Positions 26,843 through 42,900 of a stretch of DNA of 64,000 nt are shown here, one piece after another. The stretch comes from Tethya wilhelma. Its lineage: Eukaryota; Porifera; Demospongiae; Tethyida; Tethyidae. Under the pieces are notes generated by a model. That model did not search any database and had not been told where the DNA came from. It was given only the letters and a program-made list of their open reading frames with translations. The position numbers were made by a program, and so were the translations under genes. Every line of letters starts with the position of its first letter. The first letter of the stretch is position 1. The stretch is taken from assembly GCA_964030475.1 (NCBI GenBank), contig CAXIPT010000003.1:5610962-5674961 (forward strand), read 5' to 3'.

Positions 26843-29264
26843 CACTGAAGAATGTCTGATGCTTAAAACTTTTCTGAAATGGACGCTGTAGCTTGGTACT
26901 AACATATGCTTATAAATGGAGAATTTTCACAGTGGTACAAGTATAATAATATACACACACATTATCAATATTTAGATAGGTACAGTAATCATCTCATACT
27001 GTACAAAATCATAATTTTTGCAAGCACACACTCCCTACATTGCTGCCACATTGATATAAAGTTTCTTCAGTAAATAAATACTTGATAATACTCATGCTCT
27101 ATGCTCACGTGGACTTCCTGTGACAATCATCACCACAACTGGAGCAGCTGTTCTCAATCAGACGCACACACAAGAAGTGAACCCAGATTCACCGTTGGTA
27201 ATTCTCCTACCAACCTGCATGCCTTTCAAGTCATTTCAGAGGTGACACGGTCACCTGTACAAGAAGTTGGTCAATTTAACCCATTGCTTTATGGAGGGGT
27301 TTTTGGAACTCATAATGAAGAAAATTTTGGCCAACCAATTTATGCTATATACCAGTACCTGATGTTGGATACAATCCAGATCATGCTGAGTGCCCATGGG
27401 TACAGTGTCTTTCAATATTACTTTATCTGTTCCATTGGCAGAGATTGAACCTGAGGACGAAGAGAGATATTGCATGATACTCCCTATATAATTGATTAGT
27501 ACAGTCATAGCTAGATATTATAGACTAGGAATCTTGAGAACAAGGTTAGTACCACAGAGAGTGTGACTTGGAGAACCATCCAGACTACCATTGGTGGTCA
27601 GCAGTGAAGGCTTGCCATCACGAGTGCTAGCTAATTTGCCTCTGGTACGATTTTTTTTTTTATGACCAAACAACTGAGTGATTGATTGCCAAAATAAGAT
27701 TGCTATAAACACTCTGAGTTACTACATCTGTTTAAGATCAACTGATTGTTAGGCATAGCTCTAAGGTGATTATCCTTCTATTATTTTGTACTTACACCAT
27801 AGACAATATTGTCATGTGATGAATAACATACCATGCATTACCAACTAATGGAGTTGTTTTATTATCAGTTAAAGATCAAAATCAAAATGTTGTGTCTACC
27901 AAGCGGCATTTGGCATGCTAAGAAATAATAGAACAATAATTATAATACATGCATACATACAATCACTTACAATAGTTTAGGATTAAGTCAACTGCGCCTA
28001 TTTCACAGATAGCTATCTCTATGGTGCAATTCTCTCCAAAATGTGCACAGTACTGTAATCACAGTTAACATGCAAAGCAGCTACTAACTGAAATCAAGCG
28101 AAAGCAGATGCTTTATAAAGGCCCAAATATATATAATATATGGGCTTATATATTCCAACAATGTGTGACAGCTTGTATAACTAGCACCTGTACCCACATG
28201 CTCACTAAATAAGGTTAGAGTATTATCAAATTACAACTATTACTAATCAATACCACATTATTGTCATAATTGGTATATAAATTGTTATTACAAAAGACAT
28301 GTGTAACTGTCTGACTACTGCACCATAGATATATGGTATATCAATTACCAGTGGGTGGGGAATGGGTGAAGAAGAAAATTAATGATATTGCTGATAATAA
28401 TGAAATTTCAAAATAATGCCCACCAAGTAAACAGCGGCATGGCTATATAGTCCAAAGCAGCTATATAGCGATGCAGATATTAACCCTGAGGCTGAGCTTG
28501 TAAAACCAGAATCAAGTTGATATGCAACACTTTCACTAGTTTTTCTGAACTAATGAATAACATCAGCTTTAATACGGCACGTTATTACCTGCAGATCTCA
28601 CTCAACAGTGATTGCTCAGTGGCTAGTTTTACTAACAAGCTGTGAATAGGATTAGGTAGTAGTCCACATCAGAGACCACTACAAAAAATCTCTAGAATGA
28701 TTTTTCAGCTTCTCAGAAGACAAAAGAAGACACTTTGCCAGTGTAAAGTTTCAACCATAAAAAATCGGCTTCTGTTCCAGACTGGAGAAAAGAGACAAAA
28801 AGGATGGCGCAAAAAATGAAGGCACCGATGGTGCCATTGCACAAGCCTCAGCACACTCAACTAGCTAGCTCACTTGTACACATATTTGCTGAGTAAAAGA
28901 GTTTATGTATGAGTACTACTATTCTATGAGTGCATTATCAGAAAACTGATTACCTAGGCACTGTAGGCAGACAGTGACACTGTCACAGCCACCATCAAGA
29001 TGTCTTTGATGAAACAGCATAAGTCAATGCTCAGCTGTTGTCAGATGCTACTGAGCAAACCATAGCTACCTGAATATTAATTTTATCACATAATAGTTTG
29101 AACTCCCCTCAAGTTTCAGTTTGAACATTTTGGATGTCTCATCTTTCTTACTCTTCTGCTTGCCAGTGGGCCCACTGAAGGAAAGCAGTCAGCTCGCACG
29201 TGCCAGACTATAATGATGTCTTCAAAAATTCCCGCCCAAAATAAATAGCAATGCACATGCGTAC
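26843..29264. other. Intergenic; possible decayed ectodomain exon near 27.1-27.5 kb
   Basis: Most of this stretch is AT-rich without coding signal. Around 27110-27480 short open pieces in one frame look like beta-sandwich ectodomain remnants: VTIITTTGAAVLNQT before a possible donor near 27194, and GTVSFNITLSVPLAEIE followed by PEDEERYC. They are interrupted by stops and have no supporting neighbours. It may be a relic of a receptor gene. The remainder to 29264 shows nothing I can name. Confidence 0.3.
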
Positions 29265-29267
29265 TAG

Positions 29268-30848
29268 CACTACTGGAGAAACGAATCTGAAAAGTGTCTT
29301 AAACATAGTGTTGAATTCTGTCTGAATAATGTCTGAGCTAAAGTATCTGAAACCTATGGGAGTTTTATCTGACAGAATGTCTTAATACATACTTAAACAT
29401 ACGGGATTCTCACTTGGGAGATTATCTGATTTTTGTTTGAAAAGTATCTAACATAGTGTCTAAATCATGTCTTGAAAGTATGGGATTTACATTTTGGATG
29501 AATAAACTTGAAAACAAATATCCAAATTAAATAAACATGTAAACAACTGCCTCAATTGAAAACACATGTGGTGATACCATGAAAAACACAAAGTATGCAA
29601 CACATACAACAAAATAAAATGCAACACAACAGTTTACTTGAGATTGTTAATAGTCTATTAGCTTAGCTTGATGTCAATTTCTGAGTTGGACCCTTCCCTA
29701 CTTTGAGTCTTGCCAGAAAACCTACATAATGTGTGCAGGTGCATGACACATGTAAAATAGATGAAGGTATAACCTACACACAAACATCAATATCTTCATA
29801 CCTTGCTTACATGAAGTAAATTTCTTTCTTTGCTTGTATACTTTGAACATCGGATTTCACTGTTGTCCATAATTCTGTATAAATGTGAACAGTACATAGT
29901 AAAATATTAAAACTCTAGATAGAGCCAAGCTGTGCTAGATAGTACATGTATATAATTGGCTCTGGACAAAAGCACACACTTCATGAATGGCTCACCATAG
30001 CTTGCAGACATTTGTTCCACAGTTCCACCGCAATGTACATAGATTCCTGCAATAATAGTACAGCACTACTATTCACATCAAAAACTATACGGTCTGATGA
30101 TAGTACAATCTTACTTTTAACTAAGATTTGTTTTCTTAATTTCAAAGTTGTCGCTTGTTGAGTTGCTCTTTTGTGACAGCTTGAAACAAGCCATCGCACT
30201 TCTGAAACTGATTATCACTCAAGTTGAGCCTTTCAGGATCTTACAACTCAGTGATACAAGACTCACAAGTTATGTTGTGATATCTGAGAGTATTTTAATG
30301 GGGAATCAAAGTTGATAACAGCTATACCATCATGAATAACTTCAGTATAGCTAACTAGTTGTAAACTTACCGTCAAAATGACTGTTGATCGTAGCGGGCA
30401 CTGAAGGATGACATTCTGGAGCAGTTCAGCTTTCTGTTTAACAACTATCCTCTTGCTGGATCCTACTCTATGGCAGCTAGATTGTCTCTGCAGAGCTCTA
30501 CCATCGTTTGGGCCATGCGTGTCTCTCAAAATTTTCAAATTTACTGATCACGTGACCTCCACATGTAGCGCACATGTCTGTGGATTCAGATAATGAAGAT
30601 TCAGATTCAGACATGTTTGAGATCTGTACAAACATCTGAATACTACTTCAGATAAAACTAAGACATTGTTTCTTTTCAAAAGATAGAATTAAGACATTTT
30701 AGTTTTGTCTTCAAAAATTCAGATATTCCTCGCCAAATGTTCATATACAATTCAGATGAACTTTAGATCTTGGTACACATTGTCTTTCAAATTCATATGT
30801 ACTTCAGACTTTTTTCAGATATCGTTCAGATAAAACCCTCCAGTAGTG
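29268..30848. mobile_element. CACTA (EnSpm-like) DNA transposon, apparently non-autonomous
   Basis: The 1581-bp element begins CACTACTGGAG and ends CTCCAGTAGTG, an 11-bp terminal inverted repeat starting with CACTA. It is flanked by the 3-bp direct repeat TAG (29265-29267 and 30849-30851), the size typical of CACTA insertions. The outer 250 bases on each side are rich in repeated words such as TCTGAA, GTCT and TTCAGA in opposite orientation, matching the subterminal repeat arrays of this superfamily. No long transposase frame is present. A 38-codon minus-strand frame (30614-30498) encodes an acidic Ser-rich start followed by CATCGGH, a possible half zinc-binding motif; it may be a remnant. 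Confidence 0.85.
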
Positions 30849-30911
30849 TAGCCTCGTACGCAAGCCAAGTTAGAATTCAACGCGGGGGTACAAGGCCTGG
30901 GTACGAGGCTA
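30849..30911. mobile_element. Short foldback element interrupted by the CACTA insertion
   Basis: The sequence TAGCCTCGTAC at 30849 and GTACGAGGCTA ending at 30911 are perfect inverted repeats around a loop of about 40 bases. If the CACTA element is removed with one TAG copy, the foldback is flanked by the direct repeat CATGCGTAC (29256-29264 and 30912-30920), a 9-bp target duplication. The CACTA element thus landed in the first three bases of the foldback. A related foldback lies at 52648-52684. Confidence 0.65.
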
Positions 30912-30953
30912 CATGCGTACAACAATTACATAAATAATCTTGCTACGTTGTAG

Positions 30954-33094
<2,141 letters not shown>

Positions 33095-36000
33095 GTGGAT
33101 CAGCTTGAGAACATGAATAGGGATTGGGAAAGGTCGACAGGAAGTCATTTAGTACAGACGGAACCCGGTTTGGGAATGGGACAGGCTACAATTAACAAAT
33201 CAAACCGCAAGAATTTGTTGCTAATGATATTAACACGAAGAACATCAAGATTTGAGAGGTTGGAGCAGTGAAAATAGCTGAAACTTTAACTGTACTTGTT
33301 TCGCTGAAGTGTTTGTTTGTGTCTCGAGAATTTCTCCCTAGTGAATGGCAGCTCGGAGGGAAGCCTGACAAAGCCAAAGGTAGGTCAAGATACAAACACA
33401 AATGAAAGCTCAAAAATTATGCATGAGAGCTTGCTGTATTAGCTCAGCTGTTATTAATTAAACATAACGACAGCTAACTTAAATGGAGTTCACTGTTACT
33501 ATACTAATAGGTGTGTTTGTCTGTTATAAATGAATGCGTACGAGAAGCCTAAACCTCTCGTGCAAAAATTAATCATTTACTACCACGTGTAGCTATTCAC
33601 GATTAGTGTATTCTTTACGATTGTCATAAATACTCTTGTTTACACTGCTGGGGTAAATGAATAAATTGTGAGCAGTGCTTTGATGTAGTATGTTGGCAAA
33701 CAGTTTGCTGAAACACTGAGAAAGGGGTGAGGCATTAATAATCTAAAACTAAATTTTAGTGAAATGATATGGGGGAGTCTCCAGTATTTATCCAGTTGGC
33801 GTTTGAGTACATGTAGCTGTTTTCTGATGTTTGAAACACACCCTCACTTCTATTGTGTTCTTTGCTAGTGCTTCTACAGCTTTAATAACATAGCACAAAC
33901 ACTTTGTACCACATCCAACACTTTTTGGACACTTTTTCTCCCCTTTTTTGACGGTAGTTGAGCACCTGAGGGGGTGGGAGGGTACCATGCATGAACACAT
34001 TGCTGTGAGATCATATTCTGTATGGCAAATTGAGCTGAGTTCTGCCTATCTCCATTAGCAACCTACTGAACCTCCCTACCAACTTCTTAGGTCTTGTAAA
34101 ATTAGCTGTTGGGTTTCCATGGAAATGGGACGCTCATGGAATACGATTCATGCTTCCTCATTTGTCATTGATCTAACTGTGGCCATTGTTAACATATCTA
34201 CCTCCCCCTGCTAGTGTATTCATTATCCTGACACTGACTGAACTTGAAAGACAATTAGTAGTTTTCTTAGTAAGCTGATACTGAATGTGACTTGATCAGC
34301 TCTCAGGTCTTGATGGTGGGCCATTCTACACAATACTGCAAGGTATGCTGCTCTCAGCATGTACAGGTATACTATACTTTGTGCCTCACTACAGATGAGT
34401 AGGCTGCCTGGTTGGCTATAGTAGGAGGAATACCCTCAATGGATGGACATGTTTAGCCTATGTTGCTGTTTGTGACTCCTTCACTTCGTGTCCATACCCA
34501 TCTGTGGTGTATTGTGTGTACTGTGTGTGTGTGTGTGTGTGTGTGTGTCAGTCATGCACCACTCATAAGGGACTCTACTGTCTGGTCTTTGGGGTCTCTT
34601 GTTTGCCATGTGTTGTGTTGGTTGGTACATGTATCCTCACAACTGTCAGACTGGCTATACATTCCATAGTGATGTACTAAAAAGTGTAGGGCCTTTCGTG
34701 GATGCTTGTGAGTGCCATTGAGTAGTGATATGCTTGGTTCACAATAGTATTGTATTACGGAATCGATGTTGATGCTTATGTACTGCATTGTCTGTATGCA
34801 TACCGAGTGTACTGACTTCTCCTGCAATTATTGTGTGTAAAAAATGTTTTACAATGTTCAAATATTGATCCTTACATTCTTAGCAAGTGCATGGCTTGTT
34901 GTCACATCACACACTGCATGTCCCCGACTGCAATGCGTATTCATGTGTATTGTATTTACGCACAGTCAGTGAGAGCAGTCGTATTGTGCAACAGTCCATA
35001 GTCTGTGTTGTTGGTTGGCTCCAAGGGGCACACAATAGGCCACCAGCTGAGGGAGCGCTACCTCCAACAGCTGTGGATTATTATAAGCACATTAACATAG
35101 AATTCCTGTCACTAGCGCTCTTTGTTGCTATGTCCTGTCTGACTTCAAGAGTAACCAACCACACACATTCCAGTGGGTGACCATTGTGTATTGCCTAGCA
35201 ACGCATGCAGTCTGAACTGTATTTGATGACCATCTGCTGCAGTGTAGCCGTATACCCTTTGTGTGTTTACTGTACGTGCAACAAACATTTGTAAAGAGTG
35301 ACTCGGTCGGGATAATCCTGTTTTTTTCTCGCGAGGAAGTAAGCATCAATTCCCTTCGTTTCATTTCAAGAGTTTTTCCTTCTATCTGTGTGTGTACATT
35401 CACTTTGAACGTTGAACCAGGAAAGAGGATACTGTTGCTTCTCATAAGTGAGTTTGTGTGCATATCTCTTGTAATGGGATAAAACATGAGGTGCTGTATG
35501 TTGAATGGTGCCGAGTGATTTGGGGTCTCTGTGGCTCTTTGGTGTTGAGTAGGGGTAGTGGGATAAGTGCCTCGACAAATGAGTTAATGATGTCCCTGTT
35601 TTGGTAACATTTGGTTTTGGAATGAGAGAACAGATGGCCTCTATTAGCAGTTCTCTTTAAAGTTACCTGTGTTTCATAATGTGGCTTTATTGGTGTTATA
35701 TCTTTGAACTGGCCGTGTACTGTGTACTGCAATCTTAAATCTAAGACATTTATGCTGTAAGTGACCCATGACTGTGAGACTACCTTCAGTGCTAGTGCAA
35801 GAGTATGTTTGTGTCGCTGTGTGAGAGTGAGCAAAATTCTCCTCCAATTCCAAGTGCCTGGAGCCTCTCTTCTTACAGTGGACATGCTATCACATGCATC
35901 CATCTGTGACCTTCAAAGTGCAACCAGCCCTCTTCAAAGCCCCCCCTTCCATGGCATGGTGGTCCATAGCTGTTGAGGTTGTGAGTGGCCATCTTGAGTA

Positions 36001-39000
36001 AACCAAGTGATAGGTACCTAATTGACCAAAGAATGCAACCTGTAGAGTGGTTGTATTGACTTGTGCTGACCACATGTAGTCCTTGAGCTGAGGTGTTTGT
36101 ACACTTCAAGTGCCACCACACCCAGCTGTGCAGGCATGTGCAGATTGCCCTAATTGTGTCACCTCTCTTGCCTTTTTTTCCAGGATTTCTTGGAGGATGT
36201 ATACATACATGTCTGACACTTGTCACATGTACTACCACACCTAATGGTGCGAAAATTATTAATGCCTGCCAGGTCATGGTTTACCTCTCTATGCACATGT
36301 ACGTGGAGATGTCATGAACAGAATTCTGGTGGTCGTTTTGTGTGTTTTATGGCGAGAACTCTTTTCCTACCCGGTCAGATTAAGACTTGGTGCATGTGCA
36401 GTGTCAACTGAAGCACTAGAGACATTAAAAATATTGGCATTTGCCTTGTTATCACCCATTAGTGCTTTGTTAGTGAGGAATGCACTCTCATCTGTCCAGA
36501 GACTATGGTCTCTAGGAGATACTCTAATGTCTGCTCACTGGGGATCTCATTTAGATGATAGTTGCCAGAGGCATATACAATTATTGTCTCCTACACCAAC
36601 TGTTTAAAGTGCAAGTGATACTCTACACCAGTTCCCACATGAATAATTCACAACCCCCACCATGTGGTGCCAGGTCACCAAAGTCATGCTAGGAATTCTC
36701 TGTGCGTCACTCTGAATAATAGTGGTTTTGAGTGACATCCAATGTAGGGGTACATCGCATTGAATGTCATCACCAATTTGAGCTGTGTAGGCTTCACACG
36801 TTGGTATGGTTCACTGTCGAGCCTGTGTGTCTGGAGACCTGCCTGAGTGTGGTTAGGGTCATGTATTAGCATTATTGGTGTGATTGTTTATGTTTTAAGT
36901 GACAACCTAAGCGTGTGTGTTACTGTGGGTATGTATTGTGTAGTATTTTTTTGTTTATTGTACTAGAAAATAAATATCATCACTATCGCTGCATGTGAGC
37001 AGAAGTTTATTTTTCTAATGTGGTATCCAAAAGAGTTGTGTGTGTGTGTGTTTGGAGTGAACCCCTAGGCTTGGTAATTGTGCGATGATTTTGTCAACAT
37101 TGGAAGTTGTTTTACAAACACTCTTGGAAGGAAAGATACCAATATGGACGCAATTTTGGCATTCACCTTTTAATATAAATGGGAGGTGCCATACCAGTCA
37201 TGTACACTGTATGTCTATAGTTGCTGGTAAATTTTGGTTACTGTGTCCATCCAATGTCTGTTTGGTTGCCTCCATCATATCTTATGTATATCTCATCCTG
37301 CTAATGAAAATTTCATCATTCTGTCAGCTTCTCTCGATCTCTCTACCTTGGAATTTTATGATCACATTACTGTGAAGAAATAGTCATTATAAATTAAACT
37401 GTGTTGTTCGCTTCTTTCTTACTAAAATTCCTTGAATCACTAACTAATGGACACTAATCCATTGCCTCATGTTCACCTAGACAATACTTCCTTCACTGCT
37501 GCAGGGTAATCAGGTAGTTGTCACACTCTGTGTCCATTCTCAGTGACCCACTCCCTGACTCACTGTCACGATTATTAACCAACAGCTGGTTTAATCTGCT
37601 GTTTAATTTGCCCGTCGATGTTGTCATGTTGCTATCTATGTTCATAGTGGTGCCATACAGGTGGTATCACACGTTACTCCTGTTGGATGAAAATTTAATG
37701 TTGATGCCTTTTCACCTCTGGTATGTTGTCCTCTGAGCATTAGGAGAAGAACATTGTTACATTAATTGCTCTAGTGATTTAGAACCTTTCTCTCACTACA
37801 AGGTGTACTGCACATGTGCATTCTTCCACGTTGCTAGTAATAACATGTTGATGTTCGTGTGTACTTTGGTGTGTGATCTAGTGGTGTGGAAATGCTGTTT
37901 ATCTTATGATTTCATAACCTTCGTGGAAATATAGTTACATGTGTTGTTTGAGTGTTTGTCTTCCAAAGATTTATAGGAAATTAAAGCGACCTAACTTTCA
38001 TGTCAATACATGCATGCAATATTTACATGACACTCCTTGTATATCACAGTATTGCTGTGCATGTGACCTCCCGATGTGGCTGCATGTACTGGTAAACACT
38101 CACACACACTCCTAATCACAACACAATGCTAAATTAGGCTAATCTTGTTTGGATTGAAGCCAGTTGAGAGTCAGGTGGAGTATGCAAAGATATCAAATCT
38201 GAGACTCCAGTTCCTGTGTACCTTTGCCATTTGAATATCCCACACACACCATACCACACTGTGTCATTGTACCCATTGTTATTTCCAGCTGTCCTTGTGC
38301 ATTGGCTGTGCATTACTTCATTTCCTTGGTCCAGGGATGTTGTGTCAACATTGTTGACTGTCAGGCAGCCCACTGAAATCATCTCCCCACTGTTTCATGC
38401 CAATTGTGCTGACTGGGATGGATGGTTAGCTCTTTAGTACGTAGTGTGAGTGACTGGGTCTAATTATAGTACACCTCTGTCATGTGTGTTTGCATGCAAG
38501 AAGGGCTTTACTATACTCTAGTACTCAGTAATGCTATTATGGCGTGTTGGTGTAGTAATTATGTACGAAAGAATTTTCGTGGTTTTGTATTGTTGTTTTG
38601 TGCATTGTGTGTTGTGTGTACACGTACATGTGTGTATTAGTGGCTCTAAGAGGACAGATCATGGGGATACTTGGGTGTAACTATATGTCTCATACTGTTG
38701 CAGTTGCAATGTCAATTGGAGTACTTTTCTTGATTTAAATATAAGCATAAGTTATAGTACTTGTAGACAAGTGAAATATAGTCTTATGACCAAAGTATAT
38801 GTATAGCAAGAAATTTTTTGGAAATAGCTAAACTTTTCACAATATATTTTATATTGTTGAAGATCAAGCAACCCCGCCCCACATATTGCCCATGTTTTTT
38901 TGCAGGTAAAATGCTTGTGGTTTACCAGTGATCCATGAAAAATGGAGAATTCATTCTACTTGGTATTTCATGCTATTCGGTATTTCTTTGAACCTAAAGC

Positions 39001-39752
39001 TTCAGCATATGAGAGTGCTTTCAAACAGTTGTGTTCACATTAGCTTACCTGTTGTTGTTGTTGTTGTTGTGGCCCATATACTTACACCCAATAATTGAAC
39101 AACGTCTCTGAGAAAACTTTACAGATTGTCTTAGTGGAACTGAAATCTACTGCTGCTCAGACATGTATATATATAATTATATTATGCATACATGTATTTA
39201 TGTCATACAGTATCATGCGATATGCCATAAGTACTTACATCTATTGTTTATGTATAGATTCTACATGTAGGATAATGTTGATAGGGTATGAATGTGTCGC
39301 CCACCTTCCCATGTTGAAGGAGAAACCAGAGTGTGCATCCAGTGGGCAGTTGATAGCGGCTTGTTTGGCATGGGAGTAAATGATCTAAGCAGTGCTGATA
39401 CTTGATAGCTCTAACTGTATGTAACCTGAAGTGTGTATATGTGTTGGATGGTTATTGTGTGTGCTTGGGGGACTTTAAACATAGCTGTGTTTGTGTATTG
39501 TCGTAATTGGGTATATCATTATATGCTATTCAGTTGCTGTGTGTCATGTTTGCTGTGTAGTCATGCACAACTCTTTACTTCACCTTGACTTCTAGTTGTA
39601 GATCGTACCTGAAATGTGTGTCACTGTGTGTATATGTGTATGTGTACATCTACATGTAGTAGGTGAACATAATTATTATTGTTTTGTTCTCTTGTGTTGT
39701 GGTTTGTAGAATTATCTATTGTCTCATTGCGTTCAGCCATATGTGATGTCCT

Positions 39753-39800
<48 letters not shown>

Positions 39801-39986
39801 GAGACCACAATAAAGCATGTGTGACAATGAGTGTTCATAGCTTGATAATACACAAAGGGGAGGAAAAAATGTATTGCACACACAATCACCTTGATACAAA
39901 GTGCAACAAATTTTGTTGTATTGGTGATAAACTACCTCTTAGCTACGTACACTGTACTTGTGGTATTGTTCTGTTAATTCCTACAG
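33095..39986. other. Long stretch without a supported gene
   Basis: Nearly 6.9 kb lie between the start of DHPS and the first RTK. I find no conserved protein motif. TG tracts occur near 34521-34548 and 39755-39797, and a short GTT run near 39053-39069. One short open stretch ending at a GTAGGT donor near 33382 could be a 5' exon. The ATG exon of RTK1 is directly preceded by CCTACAG, a plausible 3' splice site. Part of this region may therefore be a long intron in the RTK1 5' UTR. Confidence 0.4.
39755..39797. repeat. (TG)n microsatellite
   Basis: A TG run of about 42 bases lies 190 bp upstream of the RTK1 start codon. Confidence 0.95.
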
Positions 39987-42900
39987 ATGAAGAACTACAG
40001 AGTAACAGTAAGGATAGCATTGTGCCTTTTCTTTGTTCTGTCAATTCTTGCTGCTCGGACAGAGGGGTTTACCTGCACTCCTGGTAAGCTTGACAGTACA
40101 TAATATTATAGTGTCTCTCACTTACATGTTCAGCTGATGTTGCTTGCTTGAGTTAGTGTTATTCTTTGTACAGATGAAATGTGGGGAGTTTATCGCCTAT
40201 CGGCACTTCCAGTGGAGTTCAATGGAACTAACACAGCTCCAGATCTAGATAGTTTTTCTACTTCACGATGCGTGAGAAACCAGGGAAGCCCGGAAGTTGC
40301 TGTTTGTGCTGGTAGGAGGAATTCAGGTGGTGGTGCAAGACTTGCTGATAATGATTTGGGTCCAGAAGAACTTGATGTTTGTAAAGTAAATGCTTGGAAT
40401 CAAAGTTTCTCAATTCTGTTTGATCTTGAGACTAGAGATCCACCAATAAGAGTAACAGCATTGAACTTGTTCTTTTATAACATTCCATCAATGGGGATCG
40501 GACTCCCTCCTAACATTGAATTGTTCCATAGCAATGATGTGGTATCAGTTCCAAATCCTATAACCAACTTTCTAATTCTCAACAACGAAGACTTGAGCCA
40601 GAATGACAACCAACTTCAAAATGTCACTCTGGTTGTGACAGATACAACTGTTCCAACTCACAGTTATTTTAGAATTCAGTTTGGATTCTTGCAATCTCAT
40701 CCCATTGACTGGATACTGTTGAGTGAAGTTCAGCTCTGTACAAGTACAAGTGGTAAGGCATTGCCTCAGTGGTATGTTTTCTGATAGATTTATTACTGCA
40801 TTCTCATTTCTTGCAGTGACCATACCAACATTAGGTGCCTCATCCCTTGCCAATGACTCCAATGTCACCCTTCCATTAGGACCAATAGACAATGTGGTCT
40901 CAAGTTACACTCTGGTCTGTAGTATAGCTGGTGAGGGACGGTTCCAGTGGATGTGGTCATTCCCATCTCCCAGTGTACAGTACCGGCAGTATGATGTTGA
41001 TGGCACAAGAACAAGCATTGTTGAGTTGCTCAACATCAATGCTGCCTCTGGGTATGAAGGTGACTATCAGTGTCAACCAATGTACCATGATGATGCACAA
41101 CCAAACAATCCAGAGTTATCAATAGCTCCAAGAATTTTTACTCTTGATTTGCAATGTAAGTGCACATGGTTTGTCGAATCAAGATATGCTGCATTGTTAG
41201 ATATTGATTATTAATTTTTGTTTGTGTGTGCTACAGTTGATTTCAGTGCGAACTCAACTAGTCCCACATTTACCAGTGAGGACTCATTTGTCTCAGTGGC
41301 CTGTGAGTTGTCTGGCTATGTTCCGAATCAACAGAGTAACTCAATTTCTTGGCGCTATAATAATATGGACATCTCGAACACCTTCCCGTATGAGATAACA
41401 GCTGAAGAAGGAGACAATTTTATTCAAGATGGTGGTGCCAGCACTTATCCTAGTCTGAGGAGTGTGTTGACTATTAATGTGAACAATGGAACGGAAGTTG
41501 AAGGTAGCTACCTGTGTAGGACTCAGAGTGATGTTGTTCAGATTTCACTGACGATGATCGGAAGTCCAGGTGGTAAGTGTAATATGTTTTTGTGTAGCTC
41601 TCCCCCATTTGTACATGTCAGACATGCATGAACTGTGCATCCTATCCTGGAGTCCCTTTACCATATCCCTTTACCATATCCCTCTACCACACATAACCCT
41701 TCACTACAGTTACCACCCCTCCCCCTCCTCCTTCTACTGCAGCAACATCTCCAAATTCAAGTTCAACTTCAACTTCAACCTCATCATCCCAAGGAACACA
41801 ACCACCTGCACCTCCAGATGATCCCTCTGCAAACCCAATCAGTTTGAATCTCATCGTTGGAGCAGCAGTAGGTGGATTGGTTGTGATAGTACTCATCGTC
41901 ATGATCATAATAATCATCATACTGTGTTGCTGTCGACGTAGCATGAACCGTGACTATCGAATGAACGGTTTTGAAGAAAAGGATGGTTTTTCCGAGCCCT
42001 TTTATCAAGAAGTGAGCAAGCCCCTCCCCCCTCCCCTTCCAGAGAGGTTCCCCTATCCCCCCGGCTCAGACTCGGCGTATGCCATGATCGATCACAATGG
42101 AGAGAGCAATGGACACATTGAACTGGTGACAATGGGCAACCAACGAAGCTCGGTGTGTTCAGCACCCGATGCTGGCAATCCTACACCGATGAGACTCACA
42201 AAGAACCAACCCAATTTCTTACAGAACAACCCACTCTATGCTTCTGCAGATAACCTAGATCGTGATAGGTCTCCTCCCAATTTCCAAGCAGATATGAGAG
42301 TAGCGGCCGTTCCGTCGGCTGAAAGTATCCACAACAGCACTTTGAATATTTACGCTCAGCCATCTCGAGTGGTCCCGCCTGTCCCAAGGCGGCCATCTAC
42401 TCCGACACTTCTAGGCAAGCCCATCTACAGTGAGGCCAACATCACGCCCGCCGTCTTTAGACAAAACAGGCAAACCTCTCCACCAGATAATGAACTACAT
42501 CCCTATGCTTCTATCTATGATGACCCACGACCTTTGATACAGTCTGAAGGCCCACTCGAAGTTAAGCCTGAAAATATCTGTGAAAAACGGAGCCTTGGAC
42601 TTGGCCAGTTTGGACAAGTGTTGCTTGCAGAGACTGTGAATTTGAGCCTCAAGGATCTCAAGCTAAGTGAGACGAACAATGACAAGAGTGTAACAATCCT
42701 TGTGGCCATCAAGAGACTCAAACCTGACGCTGACATTCACGTCAAAGAGGCTTTTGAGAAGGAGATCAAATTTATGGGACGTCTTAAGGATAAGAATGTG
42801 GTTCGACTCCTCGGCATCTGTTCTCAAGGTGATATCTTTATCATCATGGAGTACATGGAAAACGGCGACCTGAATCAGTACCTCCGAAGACATGAAATTG

